Below are positions 56,501 to 64,000 of a stretch of 64,000 nt of DNA, piece after piece. Origin of the DNA: an uncultured Winogradskyella sp. (lineage in GTDB: Bacteria; Bacteroidota; Bacteroidia; Flavobacteriales; Flavobacteriaceae). The notes beneath the pieces are model-generated. The model was not told the DNA's origin. It worked only from the letters and a program-made list of their open reading frames with translations, and searched no databases. Position 1 is the first letter of the stretch. Every line of letters starts with the position of its first letter. The stretch spans positions 1 through 64,000 of the forward strand of contig NZ_CALGNH010000032.1 of assembly GCF_937958655.1 (NCBI RefSeq), in the 5' to 3' direction. The translations under genes and the position numbers were made by a program.

Positions 56501-58658
56501 TACTTGTCGGTTCAGAATCACAATAATCAATATTAAATTCAAATGGCCCAGACCAGTCACTTACATCACCTCCGTCACAGATAGATTGTACGTAAAATTC
56601 ATAGGAGGTTTGTGTAGCTAGTCCTGTAACTTCAAGAGGATTATCTGTTGTACCATTTATTAATGTTCCAGTACCTTGCGTAAATCCTGTAAGGCCATAT
56701 TCTACATTCCAATTGGTAGCTGTACCAAATTCTGTCCAACCTAGTTCTACAGAAGTTGTAGTTAGGATATTAAAAGTTAAATCTACTGGCTGGGGACAAG
56801 TTGGACCAGCTTCAATGCAAATATCAGCAGTACCTGAAGCAGTATCTCTCCAAATTACGGCAACGTATGTATCACCAGGAACAAGACCACCAATAATACC
56901 TGAATCATCACCTGCATCAAAAGCATTATTAGTACAATCCGAAACAGCTGTACCACCACAAGAATCGTAAACTTCTAAACCAATGTTATCTGCAGCACCA
57001 TCAAAATTAATAACTACTGAACCCACAGCAGGTGCTGTAAAACTTATAAAATAACCAAAATTACCAAAGGCATCACAAGTTGGATTTTCATCATTAGCAT
57101 CTATATCTCCTCCATTAGCGAAATTGAATGTTACTGCGTTTGTCCCATCGCAATCTGTTTCTACAGTCATAGGAAAAGCATTTGCACATGTCTCACCTGG
57201 CGTATCTGTAATAAAGTTAGATGGTCCAGAAAGTGTAGAAGATGTAGTAGCACAATTTGTTAATACATAGTAATCATAAGATGTACCTGCCGTTAAACCA
57301 GTAAGTAAATAATTTGTTACGGTTAAACCAGGGACTTGTGTTCCTGTACCTGGTGTAAAACCAGCTGGCCCCCATTCTAAATCCCAAGTTACGCCTGTTC
57401 CTGCTATATCAGTCCAAGAAAGATCTGCTGTGGTTTCCGTAATATTTTCAGCAATTAAAGAAGATGCAGGTGCACATTCAGGTGCTGCTGTTACATTGAC
57501 AGTAAAGTCCGCGGTTACCCCAAAAGATCCATTGTAGCATGGATTAGGGGTTCCCTGACCAAAATCTGCTGAACCCATTCTCATATTGTAAACACCCAAA
57601 GGTGCGTTAGGCATTACAAAAGAAGCATCAAAGACTGTTGGGTTATCATTTGTAGTTTCTCCTTGAAATACTAATTCCGTTGCGTTATCAAACACTAAAT
57701 CATTATTAAAATCTATCCAAACATTAACATCGTAAGTGAAACCTGTAGCAAATGTTATTTGGAAATTTGCCGTAACACTAGATGCTAAATCTACTGTTGG
57801 TATTCTAAAATCCTCATAAACTTCGTCACCTGCCGAGGTAAATGTTTGATTACCTAGGATAACCTGCGTAATTCCTTGACCATCATTAGAAGATGGCATG
57901 GACTCACAATAGCCTGTTAAGAAATTAAAAGGACCTACCCATTCACTTAAGTCACCAGCACTACAATTAGCTTGATAATACACAAAATATTCTGTAAACG
58001 CAGTAAGACCACTTAATGATGTTGATGGTGTCGTAGTTACATTTACAGCACCTTCTGCTTCACCATTTCCAGGTGTAAAGTCAGCACCACCGTTATATTC
58101 TACGTTCCATGCGGATTCACTATCTCCAGCCATCCAGTTTAAATCAACAGAAGTTGTTGTTAAATTTGCAATTGTCATTCCTGTTGGAACAACACACGTC
58201 GGACTTTCAAACAGTGTTACCACTATATTAGACCAATTCGCATCAGAACCTGCAAAACTTTGATTAAAAACTAAGTCTATATAACCATCTACAGTAGGAT
58301 TATATACGCCAGGTAAATCTCCTTCAAAGATTAAAGTAGCATTGGCGTTTGAGTTTGCACCACCAGTTGTTGGTGGATCCACGGTTACAGAGCCAGCAGA
58401 TGTTGTAAAGGTTAAATCTGCTTCTGAAGACCAAGGATTTCCTCCGCCAGCAACCCAATCTACAGTTATTGAAAATGCATTATAAGATCCTGTAGAAGAC
58501 GCAGCAGCACCAGCAGTGTTTGCAGTATCGTTTAAATTAACCGTTGGTGGTGCGCCTGCGAGCACATTTATAGGGCCTGCAACGGGATTAAATACATATT
58601 GAGCATGTGCCGTAAACACAAAACTCAGCATGATTAGAATGAGAGTAATCTTTTTCAT
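53574..58658 (-). CDS. Giant T9SS type B adhesin with FnIII and GEVED repeats
   Basis: A 1694-residue secreted protein. After the signal peptide (1-19) come an N-terminal beta domain, three fibronectin type III-like domains (about 155, 393 and 622 onward, each with TTTSVDLNW- or TSVELGWTE-like strands), two near-duplicate GEVED domains (about 250-392 and 708-850, both with SNDGQG, FATGFTY and WIDFN) and PPC-like domains. Two adhesin modules carrying SPYTSSGET follow (about 1340-1520). The C-terminal type-B sorting domain includes ELKIFNRNGTLVYSK and GTYFYTVIYEGG. It probably acts in adhesion or gliding. It is first in the operon with SprF and a PorE-like protein. Confidence 0.9.
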   Translation of the reverse strand: MKKITLILIMLSFVFTAHAQYVFNPVAGPINVLAGAPPTVNLNDTANTAGAAASSTGSYNAFSITVDWVAGGGNPWSSEADLTFTTSAGSVTVDPPTTGGANSNANATLIFEGDLPGVYNPTVDGYIDLVFNQSFAGSDANWSNIVVTLFESPTCVVPTGMTIANLTTTSVDLNWMAGDSESAWNVEYNGGADFTPGNGEAEGAVNVTTTPSTSLSGLTAFTEYFVYYQANCSAGDLSEWVGPFNFLTGYCESMPSSNDGQGITQVILGNQTFTSAGDEVYEDFRIPTVDLASSVTANFQITFATGFTYDVNVWIDFNNDLVFDNATELVFQGETTNDNPTVFDASFVMPNAPLGVYNMRMGSADFGQGTPNPCYNGSFGVTADFTVNVTAAPECAPASSLIAENITETTADLSWTDIAGTGVTWDLEWGPAGFTPGTGTQVPGLTVTNYLLTGLTAGTSYDYYVLTNCATTSSTLSGPSNFITDTPGETCANAFPMTVETDCDGTNAVTFNFANGGDIDANDENPTCDAFGNFGYFISFTAPAVGSVVINFDGAADNIGLEVYDSCGGTAVSDCTNNAFDAGDDSGIIGGLVPGDTYVAVIWRDTASGTADICIEAGPTCPQPVDLTFNILTTTSVELGWTEFGTATNWNVEYGLTGFTQGTGTLINGTTDNPLEVTGLATQTSYEFYVQSICDGGDVSDWSGPFEFNIDYCDSEPTSNDGQGVTNVTIETIDFPSLGDVTYEDQTSPVIDVLPGVNTSVAITFATGFTYNTNIWIDFNDNLTFEASELVFQGESTNANPTTLDASFVMPVTATPGQHRMRMGTADFGQSTPDPCFNGAFGVTLDFTVNVGVLPCVLHEVSFNIVDDCDNQQFFIDVDITDFGDAPSLEISNTFNTNTQIVTTTGVVQLGPYPSLTTLNVSVANTSESLCTITSPELQFICPPSNDTPCEATIAVVNEGILCESTTPGTIFGASASGVPDPTCGGSPDDDVWFQFVAESESHLISLANVNGSSVFDTDHSVYEGTCDNLTEISCTSGFDELSSVASGLTVGETYFVRIYSGGTDDEDTFFELCITPYIAPSNVTCDVAANFCSGSDATDILYTYNTIGISPGDGQIDCLFTTPNPTFSTLEIGSSGDILIEMVQNTAFDENDNPIGDELDVDFLLWGPYAPGDDLCNLGAVVDCSYSAAPVENVTLLNAQQGEIYLLLITNFAQDAGVIQVRQTNIGDNDAGSTIADIEAEIVSNDVFIDPSNDPTEVDEVSVCGFDSVTIETDSPFADSYIWFRDGFVIEGETGPSITVTESDNYQVQAFDSQCGSDAFSQIVIVNLYQDPGTVDPQNLTVCDGPGSDGSETFDLDAFSASLGYGSDFTVSYYTNTSDANQTINAVTSPYTSSGETLILRVEDADAASDGFLGCRQLSQLELVVNVRPDAMQPQDFIVCDDLDGSVDGQTDFNLTSIDDEISTNPNATITYHTSQADADTNVGALSSPYTSSGETIFARVEDSATGCFETTSFNLVVNVVPLATFDDQFDYQVCPNATVPVTIGIIPDNFTATDVTVTWLLDGVVIAGETDLTLDTVLVEGDYSAELSFNTTGCVNTITTFVEELESCIFPEGISPGVSPGQNDRFDLSSFGVTELKIFNRNGTLVYSKTDYTDEWEGQTNDGEELPVGTYFYTVIYEGGTKQKSAWVYINR

Positions 58659-58856
58659 TATTAATCGGTTTGTTAGAAATTATGTAAAAATTTGTAATAG
58701 ATTGATTACAAAGTATTTATTGTTTTTAAATACTCAATTTGGGACAAAACAGATAAGAATACCAGTAGGTTGGTCGATTTTTCTTACCTAGACCGAATAT
58801 ATAAAAATAGATTATTAACAGTATGTTAACAGTGTTATAATAGATTAAATGCTGTA

Positions 58857-59822
58857 TTAATCGACAAATGACTTAAGAGATTTAAGCGTTATGTAAACTG
58901 GAAAATGATCGCTATATCCACCTTTATATTTTTTGCCTACATAAGTTCTGTAGGGCTGGCCTTTATATTTACCATGGTATTGGGTTAAAAATTTTGAATT
59001 AAAAACCTCGGCATTTACAAATTTTAGTGATGTGTTATTAGTGTCAAAAAATCGAGTTGAAAATAATATTTGATCAAAAAGATTCCATTCAAAATCATAA
59101 CTTAAACTGCCTTTATCTCTAGACCATACTGTTTTAAAAGGGTTATAAAGTCTACTTTTTTCCTCTAAAGATTTTACACTATTATTGTTAGGATTATCGT
59201 TAAAATCTCCCATTACAATGATTTTAGCCGTACTGTCCTTATTGTTTATTGCATCTATGATTGTATTAATCTTATTAGCCGCAGCCATACGTTTATATTC
59301 TGTCTCTTTTTCTCCTTCTCTCCGAGACGACCAATGCGCAACTATAATATAAAGTGTCTCACCACTCAATTTGCCTTTTACCAAAAGAATATCTCTAGTG
59401 TAATCTCGTTCGCCATTTTCTTTCTGCAAATACACGGAGAAAGTTTCGCTAAGTTCTACATTAAAAACAGACTTTTTATATAGTAAAGCCACATCAATAC
59501 CGCGCTCATCAGATGAATCATAATGCACATAACTGTAATTTTCTTCACTAAGATGTTTACTATCTACGAGATCATTTAAGACGCGCTTATTTTCAACTTC
59601 TGCAAGCCCAACGATTACAGGAGCAATTTCAATATTTTCATCTCCAATCTTAGAAATTACAGAGCCAAGCTTTCGCAATTTATTTTTGTAACGTTTATAG
59701 GTCCATCGCTTTTTAGCGTAAGGAAGAAAGTCATCGTCGTCTGTATTAGGATCATTTTCAATATCGAATAAATTTTCAATATTGTAGAATGCAATAGTAT
59801 GGGTCTTAGGTATAGAATTCAT
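58857..59822 (-). CDS. Endonuclease/exonuclease/phosphatase family protein
   Basis: A 321-residue EEP-fold hydrolase. IAFYNIENLFD (Asn and Glu), IIVAHWSSRR, VMGDFNDNP (Asp and Asn) and YSDHFPVYI (Asp-His) are the family active-site blocks. There is no signal peptide on the given start, so a cytosolic metal-dependent phosphodiesterase or nuclease is likely; the substrate is unknown. It is divergent from hflX. Confidence 0.88.
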   Translation of the reverse strand: MNSIPKTHTIAFYNIENLFDIENDPNTDDDDFLPYAKKRWTYKRYKNKLRKLGSVISKIGDENIEIAPVIVGLAEVENKRVLNDLVDSKHLSEENYSYVHYDSSDERGIDVALLYKKSVFNVELSETFSVYLQKENGERDYTRDILLVKGKLSGETLYIIVAHWSSRREGEKETEYKRMAAANKINTIIDAINNKDSTAKIIVMGDFNDNPNNNSVKSLEEKSRLYNPFKTVWSRDKGSLSYDFEWNLFDQILFSTRFFDTNNTSLKFVNAEVFNSKFLTQYHGKYKGQPYRTYVGKKYKGGYSDHFPVYITLKSLKSFVD

Positions 59823-59869
59823 ACGCTAAATATAACTTTTTTAAACGTCTTTAAAATAGGGTATTTACT

Positions 59870-59877
59870 TAACTTTG
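59870..59877 (+). promoter_or_regulatory. Minus-7 box for hflX
   Basis: TAACTTTG matches TAnnTTTG and lies only 15 bases before the ATG at 59893, so the transcript leader would be about 10 nt. It also rules against the in-frame TTG at 59875 as the start. Confidence 0.5.
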
Positions 59878-59892
59878 TACTTTAATACATTT

Positions 59893-61104
59893 ATGCTAGA
59901 AAAAAAAGATATAGAATTAGAAAGTGTTGTACTTATTGGTATTGTAACACAAGAACAAAACGAAGAACAGTCTAAAGAATATTTAGATGAATTAGAATTT
60001 TTAACCTTTACCGCTGGTGGTGATGTTATAAAACGCTTTACTCAGAAGTTGAGCATGCCTAATCCTAAGACATTTATAGGATCTGGTAAAATGGAAGAGG
60101 TTATGGATTTTGTAAAAGCACATAATGTTGGAACTGTTATTTTTGATGATGAATTATCCCCTGCCCAAGAACGTAACATTAGTAAAATTCTTAATTGTAA
60201 AATTTTAGATAGAACTAACCTCATTCTAGATATTTTTGCCCAACGCGCTCAAACTAGTTATGCCAGAACACAAGTAGAATTAGCACAATGTGAATATTTA
60301 TTACCAAGATTAAAGGGCATGTGGACCCACCTTGAGCGTCAAAAAGGAGGTATTGGTATGCGTGGTCCTGGTGAAACAGAAATTGAAACCGATCGACGTA
60401 TTGTTAGAGATAAAATAACCCTCTTAAAGGCTAAAATTAAAACCATAGATAAGCAGATGGCTGTGCAGCGTGGTAATAGAGGAAAAATGGTTAGAGTAGC
60501 TTTAGTAGGTTATACCAACGTTGGTAAATCTACATTAATGAACATTATTAGTAAAAGTAAAGTGTTCGCTGAAAATAAATTATTTGCAACCTTAGATACC
60601 ACTGTGCGAAAAGTTGTGATTGGCAACTTACCCTTTTTAGTTAGTGATACCGTTGGGTTTATTAGAAAGTTACCTACACAATTAGTAGAATCCTTTAAGA
60701 GTACTTTAGATGAAGTTAGAGAAGCCGATTTGTTATTGCATGTTGTAGATATCTCTCACTCTAATTTTGAAGAACATATTGCTTCGGTAAACCAAATTTT
60801 AGATGAAATTGAGAGTAAGGGGAAACCAACTATAATGGTTTTTAATAAAATAGATGCTTATGAAGCCGAACCATTTGACGAAGATGATTTAATTGCCGAA
60901 CGATCGAAAGCTAATTATACTATTGAGGAGTGGAAAAACACATGGATGGCAAAAGTTGGAGATAATGCCCTGTTTATATCAGCCTTAAATAAAGAAAATT
61001 TAGATGAATTTAGAAAACGGGTCTATAAGGAGGTAAGAGAAATTCATGTAACACGGTTTCCTTATAATCATTTTCTGTATCCAGATGTTGAGGATATTGA
61101 ATGA
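59893..61104 (+). CDS. hflX: GTPase HflX
   Basis: A 403-residue ribosome-associated GTPase that splits stalled 70S ribosomes. The start MLEKKDIELES is chosen over an upstream TTG. LERQKGGIGMRGPGETEIE is the HflX linker signature; GTPase motifs are GYTNVGKSTLMN (G1), DTVGFIRKLP (G3) and FNKID (G4). The N-terminal HflX domain is intact. It is followed by an imperfect terminator at 61235. Confidence 0.96.
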   Translation: MLEKKDIELESVVLIGIVTQEQNEEQSKEYLDELEFLTFTAGGDVIKRFTQKLSMPNPKTFIGSGKMEEVMDFVKAHNVGTVIFDDELSPAQERNISKILNCKILDRTNLILDIFAQRAQTSYARTQVELAQCEYLLPRLKGMWTHLERQKGGIGMRGPGETEIETDRRIVRDKITLLKAKIKTIDKQMAVQRGNRGKMVRVALVGYTNVGKSTLMNIISKSKVFAENKLFATLDTTVRKVVIGNLPFLVSDTVGFIRKLPTQLVESFKSTLDEVREADLLLHVVDISHSNFEEHIASVNQILDEIESKGKPTIMVFNKIDAYEAEPFDEDDLIAERSKANYTIEEWKNTWMAKVGDNALFISALNKENLDEFRKRVYKEVREIHVTRFPYNHFLYPDVEDIE

Positions 61105-61234
61105 AAAAATTAAAGATGAATCTCCAACCACGTGGTCTGGGAATTCAATAAAATTTATAATGATAAAATAGTTAACTTAACACGTAAGGAAATTTACATT
61201 AGCAAGGTGTAGTATTAAACCCTTATTTTATAAT

Positions 61235-61275
61235 AAAAATGCCTAGCAGAATGAATACTACTAAGCATTTTTAAT
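61235..61275 (+). terminator. Terminator after hflX
   Basis: AAAAATGC pairs with GCATTTTT, with TAG/CTA inside and two mismatches, then T-rich sequence. A weaker stem than the others. Confidence 0.6.
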
Positions 61276-61320
61276 AATTTTGACAGTCTTAAACCGCTGA
61301 AAAGCGTTTAAATAAGAAGC

Positions 61321-62625
61321 TTAATTTTTTACTATTTTTTTGGTAATACTGAGTCCTGTATCCATTTCAGTAACTTTAATAAAGTAAAGTGCACGTTCTA
61401 AATCTTGTAGGTTAGACATCATTAGCCTACCATCTGTAGTAGTAGCTCCACTACTTTTAATAAGTCTACCATTTATATCAAATAAATCTAAATTGTATAC
61501 TCCACTATTACCATTATTAATCGTAATAAAAACACGATCCGAAAACGGATTAGGATTTATGTTTAAGTCCGCTACTTCAAATTCTTCTGTGGATAATGAG
61601 GCACATAGCGACCATCCCATATCTTCAAAAAATCCAAGAGTAATTGGGCCTGGGTTATGGTTAGCCTCACCAGGACCAATTTGCGGTGTCATTAATGAGT
61701 TTATATCTCCAGCAAGGAAAGTGGACTCGTCCCAATGACTATAGCTTGAACCACCATTATAAGGATTTGGCGCGAAAATTTTAGGTTCATCACCTCCATT
61801 CTCTGCTACTGCTTGTGGCCCATTACAAAATAAATTATTACCTGTAAGCTGATTTTGTAAAGCCATTGACGGATCATCAAAACCTAATATACTGGTATTA
61901 CTACCGTTTTCTATAAAGTTAGAATAAACGCTAGGTCTAGGCGGATTTCCAACTCTTATAGTTCCCTCTGAACCATCACTTGATGCTAAACCAACAAAAC
62001 CTAAGCCATGGCCCAGCTCATGTAATACTATAGAAACGAAATCAAATTGTCCGTTAGGCGGATTTGCATCTGTACCAAAGTAAAAGTTAAAAGTACTACT
62101 AAACGTACAAGAAATATCAACAGAGTCAGAATTACCAAATGGTGGCGGATCTTCACTATCTCGATCTTCTAATTTTTCCCATAACGCTATCGGATAAAAT
62201 ACATCAGGAAGTGCTCCAGGTGCATTAGATGTAAAGAAATTAGTTGGACCTGCTTGCCCTAATACGCCAGCATTTAATGGAGCGAAATTTGCATTAATTC
62301 TAATGGGTTGAGACGACTCAATAGAATTAGCCCAAATATCAACAGCAAATTGAAATGCTGCTTCAGCCTCTGGCGTAAATCCATTATAAGTAACAATAAA
62401 TGATGAGCACGCAGAACCTCTGGACATATTGTTTGCAACTGCTTGAGACCTGAAGGTGGAATGAGCACCTCTATAATTATCCGCATAATATACACAAGCA
62501 GGCTCTGCTGGCGTATATTGTTGTCTTACAAATTCTTGGTCTTGTGCTTTAGTTATTTGATAAATAAGTAAGCATAGAACTAAAGGAATAAATTTTGTGT
62601 TTTGTTTAAAGGTAAAGTTCTTCAT
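61321..62625 (-). CDS. Secreted metalloprotease-like protein with T9SS type A sorting domain
   Basis: A 434-residue protein: signal peptide (about 1-27, ending ITKAQ), a catalytic-like domain with TPEAEAAFQFAVDIWANSI and FDFVSIVLHELGHGLGFVG (H202, E203, H206), and a C-terminal type A sorting domain (about 360-434, NPNPFSDRVFITI, NLDLFDINGRLIKS, LYFIKVTE, KKIVKN). The third metzincin ligand expected ten residues after H202 is Gly212, so zinc binding needs another residue or is weak. It would be exported by T9SS and anchored or released outside. A relic of the same sorting domain lies at 32140. Confidence 0.85.
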   Translation of the reverse strand: MKNFTFKQNTKFIPLVLCLLIYQITKAQDQEFVRQQYTPAEPACVYYADNYRGAHSTFRSQAVANNMSRGSACSSFIVTYNGFTPEAEAAFQFAVDIWANSIESSQPIRINANFAPLNAGVLGQAGPTNFFTSNAPGALPDVFYPIALWEKLEDRDSEDPPPFGNSDSVDISCTFSSTFNFYFGTDANPPNGQFDFVSIVLHELGHGLGFVGLASSDGSEGTIRVGNPPRPSVYSNFIENGSNTSILGFDDPSMALQNQLTGNNLFCNGPQAVAENGGDEPKIFAPNPYNGGSSYSHWDESTFLAGDINSLMTPQIGPGEANHNPGPITLGFFEDMGWSLCASLSTEEFEVADLNINPNPFSDRVFITINNGNSGVYNLDLFDINGRLIKSSGATTTDGRLMMSNLQDLERALYFIKVTEMDTGLSITKKIVKN

Positions 62626-62824
62626 AATATTTCTTTTGAGATTTTAAAAATAACTTAATTTTAGATAATAACTCATACTTGAGATCTAATTCAACCTAAT
62701 AAAATGTTAATTTATTGCTAAAATTCTATTTTATTTTTAAACGCCTAATATACTACTTTACAAGTTTAATTTTAATTTAGAACCTAGTAATTCTTTGAAT
62801 GTTTTAACTGGCTTGTAATTATCA

Positions 62825-62860
62825 CAAAAGCGCGACTCTATTATAAAAAGATGTCGCGCT
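62825..62860 (-). terminator. Terminator for the cupredoxin-like gene
   Basis: AGCGCGAC (62829-62836) pairs with GTCGCGCT (62853-62860), and the minus-strand 3' end is followed by a short T run. Confidence 0.7.
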
Positions 62861-62884
62861 CTGTATTTAACTATAAGGTTCTAA

Positions 62885-63271
62885 CTATTCAACTGTTAAT
62901 GTATATTGAGGTGTTGGGTTTAAAGGGCAGAAATACACGTACTCTCCTTTTGTTAATACAGTTGCTTGCGTTTTTTGAGTTTCCCCATCTTTAACAACCT
63001 CCGTAACATAAGCCGTTTGTATGTGATTTTCTGGGTTACTCGCATCAGCTCCCTTTTTTACTAAAACCAAACCTACTTCTTTAGCCGCATGATTATTTGC
63101 TACTTCAAAGATATAAGTACCTTCACTAACAGTTAATGCTTTTTGTACAAACTCTCCCTTGGTTTGTTCTAAGGAAATAGTTTTTACTTCTTTTGCCATC
63201 ATTTTATCTTGCGCATTACCGTTAATTACAAACCCTAATGCTATTACTAAAATTGCGATTGTTTTTTTCAT
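62885..63271 (-). CDS. Cupredoxin-like exported protein with incomplete copper site
   Basis: A 128-residue protein with a signal peptide (1-20, ending INGNAQ) and a small beta-sandwich like plastocyanin/cupredoxins. His61 in VANNHAAKEVGL and Cys115 in YVYFCPLNPT fit the first two copper ligands, but the second His expected after the Cys is absent (the equivalent segment reads PQYTL) and there is no Met at the end. It may not bind type I copper. It lies near an AhpD-like gene, so a redox or stress context is possible. Confidence 0.6.
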   Translation of the reverse strand: MKKTIAILVIALGFVINGNAQDKMMAKEVKTISLEQTKGEFVQKALTVSEGTYIFEVANNHAAKEVGLVLVKKGADASNPENHIQTAYVTEVVKDGETQKTQATVLTKGEYVYFCPLNPTPQYTLTVE

Positions 63272-63463
63272 TTTTTTAAATTTTATTTAGATTATTAATT
63301 TATATTATTTTTAAGCTTCACTCTAAACACTTCGACGTTTTAATTGACATATACTTACTAATACTCTACTTTAATTATCCTTATTTGTCATTAGACATTA
63401 TAAGAAGTACTTTAAACAATATTCAATCTTGAATTACTTAACGCTTTGGTGCTTTATCTGGTG

Positions 63464-64000
63464 TTATACTAATTCTGGTGTTAATGGTTGTGCTACCGGA
63501 AAATCTACAGCCACTTGTGTTGTACTGTGTACATAATTAGAGATCGTTTTGTCTCCTACTAAAGAAATAGTATCGATTAAATTTCCTTTTGTATAGCCTG
63601 CATTAAAAAAGTTCTCTAAAACAGTTTCATCTGTTCTACCTCTATTCTCAGTAACGTTTTTAGCTAATTTTGCTAAAGCATCTAGTTTAGGATTTACAGA
63701 AGAATAACCCGCTCTTAATTCTAAGATTTGATCGTCTGTAAAACCATTCATTTTGCCAATTGCAGTATGTGCAGATAAACAGTATACACAATTATTAACT
63801 TGGCTAACTGCTAAGTTTACAACTTCTTTTTCTTTAGCAGATAATGATGTTTTGGCGTTAGCAAAGTTTAAATAGTTTTCTAAGGCAGTATCACTATGCG
63901 CATACGTTGCATATAGATTTGGTACAAAGCCTAAACCTTTATTAAGGTTATCAAAAATAGCTTGATTGTTTGTGCTTACTTCTTCTCTCGTTGGTACATT
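63464..64000 (-). CDS. Carboxymuconolactone decarboxylase/AhpD-like protein, N-terminus beyond the window
   Basis: The last 178 codons of a gene running off the right edge. The frame is open to 64000, so the internal ATG at 63751 is not the true start. NNCVYCLSAHTAIGK is the AhpD/CMD active site, with CxxC and a nearby His that work as a peroxidase-type thiol pair. NVPTREEVSTNNQAIFDNL, GFVPNLYATYAHSD and the C-terminal helices match peroxidase-related alkylhydroperoxidase proteins. It probably reduces peroxides or a related thiol substrate. Confidence 0.88.
   Translation of the reverse strand, partial: NVPTREEVSTNNQAIFDNLNKGLGFVPNLYATYAHSDTALENYLNFANAKTSLSAKEKEVVNLAVSQVNNCVYCLSAHTAIGKMNGFTDDQILELRAGYSSVNPKLDALAKLAKNVTENRGRTDETVLENFFNAGYTKGNLIDTISLVGDKTISNYVHSTTQVAVDFPVAQPLTPELV

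Noticed and set aside
56100-57910. DNA repeat suggesting a mobile element in the adhesin gene
   Set aside because: The two copies are duplicated GEVED protein domains in frame, without inverted ends or a transposase.
59875-59892. TTG start for hflX
   Set aside because: It falls within the predicted promoter box, and ATG at 59893 gives the usual N-terminus.
61110-61128. ACCACGTGGT palindrome after hflX
   Set aside because: A 10-bp palindrome is expected by chance and has no neighbouring gene start.
63464-63751. Shorter AhpD-like gene starting at ATG 63751
   Set aside because: The frame remains open to the window edge and holds the CxxC active site upstream of that ATG.

Overview
The window is chromosomal DNA from a member of the Bacteroidota, almost certainly the family Flavobacteriaceae. 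Evidence: low G+C; type IX secretion (T9SS) sorting domains of both types A and B; PorP/SprF, DUF4270, IPExxxVDY-type and SusC-like proteins; a 1134-residue IleS; promoter boxes of the Bacteroidetes form TTG-N(17-21)-TAnnTTTG; and almost no Shine-Dalgarno sequences. I see no rRNA, tRNA, CRISPR array, prophage or insertion sequence.

Layout. 1-1.7 kb: end of rimK, a zinc-dependent AstE/AspA-like deacylase and a 5-formyl-THF cyclo-ligase. 1.7-7.9 kb (minus): ileS, a DksA-like gene, a GIN-domain protein, lspA and a GH5 lipoprotein. 8-12.5 kb (minus): two tandem esterase-fold proteins, radA and a decayed gene. 12.5-14.7 kb (minus): panC-panD-flippase-like operon. 14.8-19.2 kb (plus): starch-synthase-like protein, DUF4270 lipoprotein, glmS. 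19.2-22.1 kb (minus): arylsulfotransferase-like protein, an unlisted 47-residue membrane peptide and a membrane-anchored sulfotransferase. 22.4-26.7 kb: TonB receptor plus SGNH lipoprotein. 26.9-28.8 kb: atpD-atpC. 28.9-32.5 kb: small accessory genes, a tail-less SSB and a T9SS sorting-domain relic. 32.5-38.4 kb (minus): OmpA/TSP3 protein, kbl and an AddA/RecB-like helicase-nuclease. 38.5-44.5 kb: superoxide dismutase; then two repeated sRNA-like units, purF, a PfkB kinase, a START protein, RNase H and purN. 44.7-49 kb (plus): acpP-fabF-rnc, IPExxxVDY protein, pyk; then dinB and a CYTH protein. 50.7-58.7 kb (minus): PorE-like OmpA protein, SprF and a 1694-residue type-B T9SS adhesin, a surface-adhesion/gliding locus. 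58.9-64 kb: EEP phosphatase, hflX, a type-A T9SS metalloprotease-like protein, a cupredoxin-like protein and a truncated AhpD-like gene.

Most of the window is core metabolism and cell-envelope biology. The points most worth a second look are: (1) two near-identical units downstream of purF, each with a promoter-like box, a conserved 42-nt body and an intrinsic terminator, which look like tandem small RNA genes; (2) an IleS whose HIGH motif is replaced by GVHH, the swap linked to mupirocin hyper-resistance; (3) two tandem esterase-fold proteins with Asp at the nucleophile position; (4) a hidden 47-residue membrane peptide in a sulfotransfer operon; (5) hairpins around the rnc start codon, one of them terminator-like; (6) tandem hairpins with compensatory stem changes upstream of the AstE-like gene; (7) two pseudogenes reconstructed from frameshifted sequence.
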